Source: JBDGYW01 sp964518955 (lineage in GTDB: Bacteria; Gemmatimonadota; Gemmatimonadetes; Gemmatimonadales; GWC2-71-9). From it: a DNA stretch of 64,000 bases. Location: NCBI GenBank assembly GCA_964518955.1, contig CAZFHS010000017.1, positions 37,089 to 101,088 of the forward strand, in the 5' to 3' direction. Positions 37,067 through 45,350 of this stretch are shown piece after piece; position 1 is the first letter of the stretch, and every line of letters begins with the position of its first letter. The notes beneath the pieces were generated by a model. The model made no database searches. It was given only the letters and a program-made list of their open reading frames with translations, and was not told where the DNA came from. The translations under genes were made by a program, and so were the position numbers.

Positions 37067-37094
37067 GGGAGGGGAGGGAGGGGAGGGAGAGGGG
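37067..37094 (+). repeat. Purine tract with six G runs (G-quadruplex pattern)
   Basis: Runs of 3, 4, 3, 4, 3 and 4 G separated by single A residues (AGA once) occur at 37067-37094, in the divergent spacer before glnS. About 30 bp further on (37115-37152) the same strand is a pyrimidine tract rich in CTCC, which could pair with the purine tract. Confidence 0.7.
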
Positions 37095-37177
37095 TGGCGA
37101 AAGGCACGGTCTTATCTCCCGCTCCTCCCGCTCCTCCCACCTCTGCCCTCCTAGCTCGTTTGAACTATCTTCTAACC

Positions 37178-39538
37178 ATGACACCGCACAACGATCGAAG
37201 CCCCAGAGACGAGCCCCCCGCCTCCACCGATTTCATCCGCGCGATGGTAGCTGAGGACTTGCGCACCAACAAGCATGGTGGCAATGTGGCCACTCGGTTT
37301 CCGCCCGAACCGAACGGTTACCTTCACATCGGGCACGCGAAATCGATCTGTCTCAACTTCGGTATCGCACTCGAAAACGAGGGCGGCACTTGTAACCTCC
37401 GTTTCGACGACACCAACCCTGAAACCGAAGAGATGAAGTACGTAGAGTCGATCCAAGCAGATGTGCGCTGGCTGGGTTTTGACTGGGAAGACCGACTCTA
37501 TTTTGCGTCCGACTACTTCGAACAGCTATACGCCTTTGCGGTCAAACTGATCAAGGACGGCAAGGCCTATATCGACAGTTTGAACGAGGAGGAGATCCGA
37601 GAATATCGCGGTACTGTGATGACGCCTGGCAAGGAGAGCCCATACCGCGACCGTACGGTTGAAGAGAACCTCGACCTGTTCGAGCGAATGCGATCCGGAG
37701 AGTTCGAAAACGGCGCCCATGTGCTTCGCGCCAAAATCGACATGGCCTCGAGCAATATGCAGATGCGCGACCCTGTGCTGTACCGCATCCGTCACGCCGA
37801 ACACTACCGAACGGGCAACGACTGGTGCATCTACCCGCTCTACGACTTCACTCACTGTCTTTCGGACGCGATCGAGACAATTACCCACTCACTCTGCACT
37901 CTCGAATTCAAGGACAATCGGGAGCTATACGACTGGATAGTGCACGCGGTCGGGTTCGAGATGCCTCCGCATCAGACGGAATTCGCGCGTCTGAATCTCG
38001 ATTACACGGTAGTGAGCAAACGTAAGTTGGTACAACTAGTAAGAGATGGGCACGTGGCCGGTTGGGACGATCCGCGCATGCCGACGATTGCCGGCTTCCG
38101 GCGGCGCGGAGTGACACCTGAGGCGATCCGTGCGTTCGCCGACACGATCGGCGTCGCCAAGGTGGACAGCCGAGTCGACATTGAAAAGCTGGAACACGCG
38201 ATCCGTGACGATCTCAACATGAAGGTGCCGCGGGTGATGTGCGTGTTGAATCCCCTCAAGGTAGTGATCGACAATTATCCGGAGGATCATGTAGAGGAGT
38301 TGGACGCGCCCTTTTACCCGCACGACGTTCCGAAGGAGGGATCCCGCAAGGTGCCCTTCTCACGGATTCTGTACATAGAACGCGATGATTTTCTCGAGGA
38401 TCCGCCTAAGAGGTTCTTTCGACTCGCGCCCGGGCGAGAGGTGCGGCTTCGCTACGCATATCTGGTCAAATGCGTTGATGTGGTCAAAGATCCCCAGACA
38501 GGTGAAGTGAAGGAGTTGCGCTGCACATACGATCCCGAGTCACGGGGCGGAAAGGCGCCCGACGGTCGAAAGGTCAAAGGTACTCTGCACTGGGTGTCCG
38601 CCGATCATTCGTTGCCGGCGGAGGTCCGCCTTTACGATCGACTGTTCCTGAAACCCGATCCCGAAGCAGAAACGGGTGATGGAGACTTCACGGCCAATCT
38701 CAATCCAGAATCAATGGTGATCCTCAGCAACAGCCGCATCGAGCCTGCCGTAGCGCAGGCACCACCGGGCACGCGATATCAGTTCGAACGCTCGGGGTAT
38801 TTTTGCAGCGATGCCGTCGACTCCTCCTCAGAGCGGCTCGTCTTCAATCGAACGGTCAGCCTTCGCGACACTTGGGCTAAACTCGAAAAGAAGGGAACCG
38901 ATACGGGAAACCTGGGTGAGCGTGCGCGCGTCGATCGGAAGCGGCAGGCTGGGAAATCGAAGGAAGGGCCTGCCTCTCAGAAGCAACCGATCGAGAGGAC
39001 TCCCGACTTCAATGCCAAGCTCGAGAAGTACACCACGGTGTACGGGCTGAGCTCAGATGACGCAGAGATCATCGCAACCAACAGGGTCCTCACGTCGATC
39101 TTCGAGGGCGCGTGCTCGGCGTTTGACAAGCCCAAGACGATTGCCAATTGGGTTGTGAACGATCTTCGGCGCGAGGCGCGAGACACGCAGCTCAGTGATA
39201 TGCCGATGGATGGCGCCGCGCTGGCTGCGCTGGTGCAACTCGTAGAGGACGAGAAGATCACACGTGTCGCGGCAAAGGAAGTATTTGCCGATCTCGTGAA
39301 AAAGGGCGGCGACCCCAACGGGATCGTTCGGGAGAAGGGGCTGGATCGGGTCGTGGATCAGGCTTCCTTGGAGGCGATCGTAGACGGAGTGATAGCCGAC
39401 AACTCCGCTAAGGTGAAGGAGTACAGAGATGGTCGGGCAGGGTTGCTCGGCTTCTTCATCGGACAAGTGCTGCGGGTTAGCGAGGGTCGCGCCGATCCAT
39501 CCCTGGTGAAGGAGTTGGTCTCGAAAAAGCTGGGGTGA
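37178..39538 (+). CDS. glnS: Glutaminyl-tRNA synthetase with C-terminal YqeY/GatB-like domain
   Basis: 786 residues from ATG 37178; the frame upstream reads the purine tract and is not coding. Class I motifs: HIGHAKS (50-56), TRFPPEPNGYLH and NLRFDDTNPETEE, then VVSKRKL near 280 as the KMSKS variant, with QTEFARLNL typical of GlnRS. The anticodon-binding beta-barrel region (about 340-560) follows, then a linker and a YqeY-type tail (about 610-786: FNAKLEKYTTVYGLSSDDAEIIATN, VANWVVND-like, VSKKLG). The same fusion is known in Deinococcus, where the tail helps bind tRNA-Gln. It charges tRNA-Gln directly with glutamine. No ribosome site precedes the ATG, and TATCTT at 37166-37171 would place the transcript start at the A of ATG, so it may be leaderless. 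Confidence 0.95.
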   Translation: MTPHNDRSPRDEPPASTDFIRAMVAEDLRTNKHGGNVATRFPPEPNGYLHIGHAKSICLNFGIALENEGGTCNLRFDDTNPETEEMKYVESIQADVRWLGFDWEDRLYFASDYFEQLYAFAVKLIKDGKAYIDSLNEEEIREYRGTVMTPGKESPYRDRTVEENLDLFERMRSGEFENGAHVLRAKIDMASSNMQMRDPVLYRIRHAEHYRTGNDWCIYPLYDFTHCLSDAIETITHSLCTLEFKDNRELYDWIVHAVGFEMPPHQTEFARLNLDYTVVSKRKLVQLVRDGHVAGWDDPRMPTIAGFRRRGVTPEAIRAFADTIGVAKVDSRVDIEKLEHAIRDDLNMKVPRVMCVLNPLKVVIDNYPEDHVEELDAPFYPHDVPKEGSRKVPFSRILYIERDDFLEDPPKRFFRLAPGREVRLRYAYLVKCVDVVKDPQTGEVKELRCTYDPESRGGKAPDGRKVKGTLHWVSADHSLPAEVRLYDRLFLKPDPEAETGDGDFTANLNPESMVILSNSRIEPAVAQAPPGTRYQFERSGYFCSDAVDSSSERLVFNRTVSLRDTWAKLEKKGTDTGNLGERARVDRKRQAGKSKEGPASQKQPIERTPDFNAKLEKYTTVYGLSSDDAEIIATNRVLTSIFEGACSAFDKPKTIANWVVNDLRREARDTQLSDMPMDGAALAALVQLVEDEKITRVAAKEVFADLVKKGGDPNGIVREKGLDRVVDQASLEAIVDGVIADNSAKVKEYRDGRAGLLGFFIGQVLRVSEGRADPSLVKELVSKKLG

Positions 39539-39549
39539 GTCTCTGGCCG

Positions 39550-40770
39550 CTACGTGTGATATTGTTTCGAGAGCACCTCCATCATTGCTTCTGCCTGCTC
39601 CGGTTCGAGGGTGTCTACCTTGGCACGCATTTCTTTGAGGACCTTCTGCGCTTCGTGTGAATCCTCCATTTGGCGTGCCAGGCGGTGTACTCGAAAAGCG
39701 TGGTGAATGCCTACCGATCCGTGCGCAAAAAGCAGTACGGCCGCCGAAACCGGATCTACTTCTGCGAGCACCGTTAGTAGCGCCCTCAACAGCATACGGG
39801 CGCGTTCGTGGTAGGGCCCGGTATGCTTCGACGCTTCGTGCCGTGCGCGCCGCAACCGTTCGTCGTCCAGTTGTACGCGCTTATCCCGAGTTAGCTCATG
39901 CCACTGTGCCAACGCTAGTTGCCTGTGGTCACGCGCCTCTCTAGTCGAACCCAGTTGATCGTCCGTGATGACCAGGCGGCCGTTCTTGACTTGCTGCTCG
40001 TACTGTGATGGATCGTCACCGAGTCCATAGTAGTCCGGCTCTTTGTTTGTTCTCCACGGTGCAGACAAATAAAATCCGCACACGATCTCAGTGTCGCGCT
40101 CAGGCCGGTTGAGAGTGACACACGGAATGACGAGAAACTCTGTCTCCGTTCCGTCATAGTCCTGTACGTCGAGAATGACCTTTCGCGCCTGAAGCCGTGC
40201 GGATACCATGGCCGCGTAGAGAAGCCGGAATTCCGGTTCGACTCGACGATTGTCGTTCAGTGCAGCAAGACGATCCGGCCCCTCTGAAACGAACACCTCT
40301 GCCAGGTTTTCCACGAACGGCCTGGTGTCTCCTGAAAGAAGGGCATGGAGCGCGCTGCAACACCGCGAATCTGTCCCGTAGCGTTGCATTATCCCATAGA
40401 GAGGCTGTCCATCGGCCTGGTCGAGAACCCCGACATGGGAGTTCACCTTCACCACCATCAAGGTATGGACTCCGGCCCCGGCAGCTCTCGCGTAGTGTTG
40501 CTCGGCGATGCGGACGGCTCCCCAGTCGTACCGACCGCCCAGGTTGGCAATCCGAAAGGCAGATTGCTGAGCGAACTTGAGGGACGGGAGCATGTACTTC
40601 ACGAAGCACCGCTGGAAGGCGGAAACGCATTCATTCTCGGACTCGTCGGAGCAGGTGACGTGCATTGCTCCGACCGATTTCGGGTGGCGCTCTACCACCG
40701 AAAGGTGAATTGCCTGACACACTCCTTCGAGAGACCGTTCGGCTCCCACGATGTCCTTGAGCTGGTTCAT
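39550..40770 (-). CDS. Conserved-looking cytoplasmic protein of unknown function
   Basis: 406 residues, ATG 40770 with GAGGCGG upstream. No signal peptide or membrane helix. I do not recognise the family. The N-terminal half (about 1-215) is alpha/beta: a Cys-containing start, VHTLMVVKVNSHVGVLDQADGQPLYG, and EPEFRLLYAAMVSARLQARKVILDVQDYDG. A beta segment, TEFLVIPCVTLNRPERDTEIVCGFYLS, follows. The C-terminal half is helical and charged (LRRARHEASKHTGPYHERARMLLRALLTVLAEVDPVSAAVLLFAHGSVG). The last 45 residues look coiled coil (DSHEAQKVLKEMRAKVDTLEPEQAEAMMEVL). It is convergent with glnS (11 bp) and divergent from the second BNR gene (153 bp), so it is probably transcribed alone. Confidence 0.75.
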   Translation of the reverse strand: MNQLKDIVGAERSLEGVCQAIHLSVVERHPKSVGAMHVTCSDESENECVSAFQRCFVKYMLPSLKFAQQSAFRIANLGGRYDWGAVRIAEQHYARAAGAGVHTLMVVKVNSHVGVLDQADGQPLYGIMQRYGTDSRCCSALHALLSGDTRPFVENLAEVFVSEGPDRLAALNDNRRVEPEFRLLYAAMVSARLQARKVILDVQDYDGTETEFLVIPCVTLNRPERDTEIVCGFYLSAPWRTNKEPDYYGLGDDPSQYEQQVKNGRLVITDDQLGSTREARDHRQLALAQWHELTRDKRVQLDDERLRRARHEASKHTGPYHERARMLLRALLTVLAEVDPVSAAVLLFAHGSVGIHHAFRVHRLARQMEDSHEAQKVLKEMRAKVDTLEPEQAEAMMEVLSKQYHT

Positions 40771-40923
40771 ACCGCCTCTTCCGGGATGGGTCGTTTACCA
40801 GCGGTTGCCGATGTTGCTCTCACGACTCATGAAAGATACCGCTGCGGTCCCCCTTCCGGGTTCCCACGCGGCCTGCCATATTCGCAGCGCACCCACAAAA
40901 CCCTACAACAAGTGAGACACACG

Positions 40924-43900
40924 ATGATTTCTGCGAGTCGCGTTCTTTTCTTCGTCGCGCTTTTGAGCGTTTTGAACATAAACCCGGGGTCGTTTTTGAC
41001 GGCGCAAGAACCGCCCGTCGATCCAACGCTCTTTCAAAGCATGGAATGGCGCAATATTGGCCCCTTCCGCGGGGGGCGCTCCGTCGCAGTAGCTGGAGTA
41101 AAACAGGACCACCTGACTTACTATTTTGGTGGAGTAGGCAGCGGAGTTTGGAAGACGACGGATGCAGGCATCACGTGGGCGAATATCTCGGACAAGACGT
41201 TTGGAACCACATCGGTAGGAGCTATTACTGTTGCTGAATCGGACCCGAATGTCGTGTATGTCGGGATGGGTGAACACGCCATCCGTGGCGTGATGACCTC
41301 GCACGGTGACGGCGTTTATAAATCCACGGATGCCGGACGGACCTGGCAGCACATGGGGCTGGACAACACCCGCCACATTTCCAGTGTGCAGGTCCACCCG
41401 GGCGATCCCGACCTAGTTTACGTCGCTGCTCAGGGTGCCGCGTACGGTGACTCGGAAGATCGCGGCGTATATCGATCCAAGGACGGTGGTGAGAACTGGG
41501 AGAAGGTGCTGTATGTGGACAGCACATCCGGGCCAAGTTCCCTCAGCATGGATATGAACAACCCCCGGGTGCTCTATGCAGCGATCTGGGATCACAGAAG
41601 GTACCCGTGGCAGGTTCGGAGCGGGGGACCGGGGAGCGGCATATACAAGACGACAGATGCCGGAGATACCTGGGAGAGGGTGAACACAGGGTTGCCGGAA
41701 CTGATGGGCGACATCGGAGTAGCCGTGTCTGCTGAATCCGATCGCGTGTACGCAATCGTAGAGGCAGATCCCGGTGGCGGGCTCTATCGCTCGGACAATG
41801 GTGGGAAAAACTGGCGGAAGCTCAACGATTCGTGGGCCATTCGGGCGAGGGCATGGTACTACACGCATATCACGGCGGATCCGAGCAATCCCGACGTGGT
41901 TTGGATCCTGAACGCGCCTGTGTCGAAGTCGATTGACGGTGGGAGGACGTTCACGCGCGTAGGTACTCCCCACGGAGACAACCACGATCTCTGGATCAAT
42001 CCTCAAAACAGCGACTACATGATCAACGCCAACGACGGCGGAGCCAACGTATCGCTGAACGGCGGGGCGACCTGGTCAACCCAAGAGAACCAACCCACCG
42101 CGCAGTTCTACCGAGTGAACACCGATAACAGGTTTCCCTATTACGTGTACGGTGGACAACAGGACAACTCGTCCGTCGCGATAGTGAGCCGGGCTTCTGG
42201 TGGAATCGGGTGGAAGGATTGGTATGCAACGGCAGGATGCGAGACTGCGTACTTGGCATTCGATCCGGACAATCCCGTGTTGCAGTATGGTGGTTGTTAC
42301 ATGGGGCAGATCGCTGAGTTCGACGAACGCACGCATGGCGATCGTAACGTGATGGCATACCCTCACCTGCCTGCTGCGCTGGCGTCTCGTGACATGAAGT
42401 ACCGGTTCAACTGGAATGCGCCGATCGTTGCTTCATTGCACGACCCCAACGTCATCTACCATGCGTCAAACATTCTCCTCAAGACAGAGAATCGCGGCGA
42501 ATCGTGGGTGGAAGTGAGCCCCGACCTCACCCGCGACGACGATGCGAAACAAGGCCCTGGTGGCGGACCCATCACCAATGAAGGTGCCGGTGGCGAAATC
42601 TACGGCACGATCTATTACGTGGCCGAATCTCCCCACGACCCGCGGACGATCTGGGCTGGAAGTGACGACGGCCTCGTCCACGTGACGCGAGACGGAGGCG
42701 CAAATTGGGAGAACGTGACACCTGAAGATGTCGGTGAGGAGATAATCAACTCCATTGAGGTGTCACCGCACGACCCTGCGGTTGCATTCCTCGCTGTGAC
42801 TGCATACAAGTTCAACGACTTCACGCCACACTTCTACAGAACCGACGACTACGGCCAATCGTGGGATCGCATCGTCGAAGGCATAGAGGCCGACGCCTGG
42901 GCCAGAGTCATTCGAGAAGATCCGAAACGCCCGGGGCTGTTGTACGCTGGCACTGAGGCCGGGATGTACGTCTCCTGGGACAGCGGAGATAACTGGCAGT
43001 CGTTGCAGCTCAACATGCCGCTCACGCCTATCACGGACCTCAAGGTGCAGGTGTGGCACAACGACTTGGTCGCGGCGACGAGCGGGCGCGCGTTCTGGAT
43101 ATTGGACGACCTTTCTCCACTGCAGCAATTCGATGGCGACCCGTCAGAGGCCGCGGGGCTTCTGAATGAACCGCGACCCGCATACCGCGTGGCAGGTGGC
43201 GGCGGATTCAGCATGCCGGGTAGAACGGTAGGCAAGAACCCGCCAAACGGAGCCGTCGTCGATTTTTACCTCTCGGAAGTGCCCGACTCGGCCGCTGTGA
43301 ATCTGGAATTCCTGAACTCGGCCGGCGATGTGGTGAGATCTTTTTCATCCAAGCTGGGCGAGGGCGAAACAGATTCGTCTTCTGTGCTCAAACTGAAAGC
43401 AGGGCACAACCGATTCGCATGGGATTTGCGGCACGAAAAGGTCAACCCCGTTCCTGGCCTTTACGTATGGGGTACGCTACAGGGGCACAAAGTCGTGCCA
43501 GGTAGTTACGAGGTTCGATTGTCCGTCGGTGAGGACGTTTTCACTCAACCGTTGGAAGTGCGCGCCGATCCACGAATAGATGCCACCACGAGTGGATTCC
43601 AGGACCAGAGCGACCTGATGGTCGAAATTACGCGCGAACTCGAGGAAATACATGAAGGCGTGGTGAGCATTCGCTCAGTTCGAGAACAGGTTGAAGCTCT
43701 GGTGAATCGGTTGGACAAGCAGGAGGGACACGACTCCATCGTGTCCGTTGGGAAAGATCTCATGGAGGGCCTGACTAGGTTGGAAGACTCTCTCGTTCAG
43801 AACAAAACGGTCGATGGGCAGACGGTTATCAACTTCCCGTCACGCCTAAACTTCCAGTACATCTACCTGCGTGGCGCGGTAGATGGTGCGGAGGGGCGTG

Positions 43901-44049
43901 TTACTGAGGGCGCCCGACATCTTCTCAGGGATCTCTCGACCATATGGGCGACTTATAGGGCTGAAATGGAGACTCTGCTCGGCCGGCGGCTCGAGGAGTT
44001 CAACTCGCTGGTGCGCGTGGAAAACGTACCGGCCGTCTTGATTCCTTGA
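40924..44049 (+). CDS. Large secreted BNR/sortilin-like (VPS10-type) beta-propeller protein, second copy
   Basis: The start is ATG 40924 with a signal peptide (MISASRVLFFVALLSVLNINPGSFLTAQ); the upstream extension overlaps the neighbour on the other strand and is rejected. 1041 residues. FQSMEWRNIGPFRGGRSVAVAGV opens a long propeller region (about 35-720) with Asp-box blades: STDAGRTWQH, SKDGGENWEK, TTDAGDTWER, SDNGGKNWRK, and TRDGGANWEN. A Pro/Gly linker follows, then a beta-sandwich (RFAWDLRHEKVNPVPGLYVWG) and a helical tail. The plan matches the protein at 18088, so they are paralogues or close family members. Secretion and repeats are visible; ligand and enzymatic activity are unknown. 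Confidence 0.87.
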   Translation: MISASRVLFFVALLSVLNINPGSFLTAQEPPVDPTLFQSMEWRNIGPFRGGRSVAVAGVKQDHLTYYFGGVGSGVWKTTDAGITWANISDKTFGTTSVGAITVAESDPNVVYVGMGEHAIRGVMTSHGDGVYKSTDAGRTWQHMGLDNTRHISSVQVHPGDPDLVYVAAQGAAYGDSEDRGVYRSKDGGENWEKVLYVDSTSGPSSLSMDMNNPRVLYAAIWDHRRYPWQVRSGGPGSGIYKTTDAGDTWERVNTGLPELMGDIGVAVSAESDRVYAIVEADPGGGLYRSDNGGKNWRKLNDSWAIRARAWYYTHITADPSNPDVVWILNAPVSKSIDGGRTFTRVGTPHGDNHDLWINPQNSDYMINANDGGANVSLNGGATWSTQENQPTAQFYRVNTDNRFPYYVYGGQQDNSSVAIVSRASGGIGWKDWYATAGCETAYLAFDPDNPVLQYGGCYMGQIAEFDERTHGDRNVMAYPHLPAALASRDMKYRFNWNAPIVASLHDPNVIYHASNILLKTENRGESWVEVSPDLTRDDDAKQGPGGGPITNEGAGGEIYGTIYYVAESPHDPRTIWAGSDDGLVHVTRDGGANWENVTPEDVGEEIINSIEVSPHDPAVAFLAVTAYKFNDFTPHFYRTDDYGQSWDRIVEGIEADAWARVIREDPKRPGLLYAGTEAGMYVSWDSGDNWQSLQLNMPLTPITDLKVQVWHNDLVAATSGRAFWILDDLSPLQQFDGDPSEAAGLLNEPRPAYRVAGGGGFSMPGRTVGKNPPNGAVVDFYLSEVPDSAAVNLEFLNSAGDVVRSFSSKLGEGETDSSSVLKLKAGHNRFAWDLRHEKVNPVPGLYVWGTLQGHKVVPGSYEVRLSVGEDVFTQPLEVRADPRIDATTSGFQDQSDLMVEITRELEEIHEGVVSIRSVREQVEALVNRLDKQEGHDSIVSVGKDLMEGLTRLEDSLVQNKTVDGQTVINFPSRLNFQYIYLRGAVDGAEGRVTEGARHLLRDLSTIWATYRAEMETLLGRRLEEFNSLVRVENVPAVLIP

Positions 44050-44177
44050 TAGGAACTTGTCTGCGGGCTCCCTCTGGCGGCCCGTTGCGTATATCGTACA
44101 TTAGCAATTGGCGCGGGATCGCTTGCACGAGGCTTTCGATCCCCGCCGTCGGCTTGGCATGAAAGACGGTGATCTGA

Positions 44178-44543
44178 TTGGCACGCATCCTCGTGGTCGA
44201 TGACGAACCGATAGTCCGGAACCTCGTGAGAAAGACCCTCGAACGGGTCGGCCATGAGGTTGCCGAGGCTGAAGATGGAGATGCCGCTCTGGAGTTGAGC
44301 CGCGAGCAAACTTTCGAACTGGTGATAGCCGATCTCTTCATGCCGGTTATGGATGGCCTGCAGCTGATAGTTCAGCTGCGTGAAGAGGCTCCTGACACGA
44401 CGGTGATCGCGATCTCCGGCTCGGTGTACGAGCGGAAACCGCGATTCCTCGAGATTGCAGGAAGAATGGAGTCGGTCATCACTCTCGCGAAGCCATTCTC
44501 CACAGAGGAACTGCTCAGCGCCGTTGACGAAGCGCTCCCCTAA
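44178..44543 (+). CDS. CheY-like single-domain response regulator
   Basis: 121 residues, starting with TTG 44178 (read as Met: ARILVVDDEP). It is a complete receiver: Asp8-Asp9, phosphoacceptor Asp52 in VIADLFMPVMDG, Ser/Thr switch at VIAISGS, and Lys in TLAKPFSTEEL. No output domain, so it signals by protein contact. A weak GGTGAT ribosome site lies upstream. It stands between the second BNR gene and a PAP2 phosphatase on the same strand. No kinase is adjacent, so its partner is unknown; the hybrid kinase at 10309 is one candidate. Confidence 0.92.
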   Translation: MARILVVDDEPIVRNLVRKTLERVGHEVAEAEDGDAALELSREQTFELVIADLFMPVMDGLQLIVQLREEAPDTTVIAISGSVYERKPRFLEIAGRMESVITLAKPFSTEELLSAVDEALP

Positions 44544-44596
44544 CGGAATTCCACGAATGAGGATCGATGGGGCCAGTACTGCGGCTTCGAGGCAGC

Positions 44597-45298
44597 ATGG
44601 CTAGAGCTCTCGTAGTACTAACCGCATCTCTACTTTGCTTCGGCACGGAAGCCAAAGCCCAAACTCCAGATACAACCGCCATTGGCGGCGGCGATGTGCT
44701 CGCAGCGGTTGGAGCGGGGGCGCTTCTATTTGCCCCGACGTTGATGCAAGCTCCGGATTCCGTCACTTGTGTTCCCTGCAACAGATATGAAGTGCCCGTC
44801 TTCGATCGCTGGGCGATAGCGCCTGTGCGACCCATTCCCGCGAGGATCAGCGACGTTCTACTGATTGGAATCGGCGTTACCAGCTGGATCAACCTTGCCA
44901 ACGAAGGCGCCGCTGGGCGGCAGGGCATAGTGAGTTCCGTCGAGACGGTGCTCATAGCTGAAGGAGTGTCGCAGCTGTTGAAGAGAGTCGTTGGGAGGAA
45001 ACGCCCGGTACTCTACACGCCCGAAGGAGCTTCCGTCGCCGGTGATCCACGGAACCAACAGTCGTGGCCGTCAGGACATGCTGCTGGTGCGGCCGCGCTC
45101 GCCGCATCATATTGGCTTACGCGCAACCGAGTTTCGGCTGGAGGGGAAAACGACACACACGCTGTGATGCTCGCGGCGGGCGCCGTGACCGTCGCTGCTC
45201 TGAGAGTCGTAGCGGCCAAACATTTCCCATCTGACGTAATACCGGGGTTGATCCTCGGTGTGGCATCTGCGGGATTGGTCCATACCATCAAATTTTGA
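44597..45298 (+). CDS. PAP2-family (type 2 phosphatidic acid phosphatase) membrane or exported phosphatase
   Basis: The start ATG 44597 has GAGG 5 bases upstream and begins a signal peptide (MARALVVLTASLLCFGTEAKAQ); ATG 44567 with its own GAGG is an alternative that adds 10 residues. 233 residues. The phosphatase triad motifs are complete: KRVVGRKRP (KX6RP), SWPSGHAAG (PSGH), and RVVAAKHFPSD (RX5HX3D), followed by a hydrophobic VIPGLILGVASAG. Several hydrophobic segments suggest an inner-membrane or periplasmic position. PAP2 enzymes dephosphorylate lipid phosphates such as undecaprenyl pyrophosphate or phosphatidate; the substrate here is not known. It follows the response regulator by about 50 bp and precedes the OPT gene. 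Confidence 0.88.
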   Translation: MARALVVLTASLLCFGTEAKAQTPDTTAIGGGDVLAAVGAGALLFAPTLMQAPDSVTCVPCNRYEVPVFDRWAIAPVRPIPARISDVLLIGIGVTSWINLANEGAAGRQGIVSSVETVLIAEGVSQLLKRVVGRKRPVLYTPEGASVAGDPRNQQSWPSGHAAGAAALAASYWLTRNRVSAGGENDTHAVMLAAGAVTVAALRVVAAKHFPSDVIPGLILGVASAGLVHTIKF

Positions 45299-45350
45299 GA
45301 GAACCCACGAGTCAACATTCTTCGCATCCATTTGTGCAAGGAGCGCCTGA

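Noticed and set aside
40345..40923. 193-residue N-terminal extension of the second BNR protein
   Set aside because: It lies antisense to a well-formed gene and puts a signal peptide in the middle of the protein; ATG 40924 restores a normal N-terminus.
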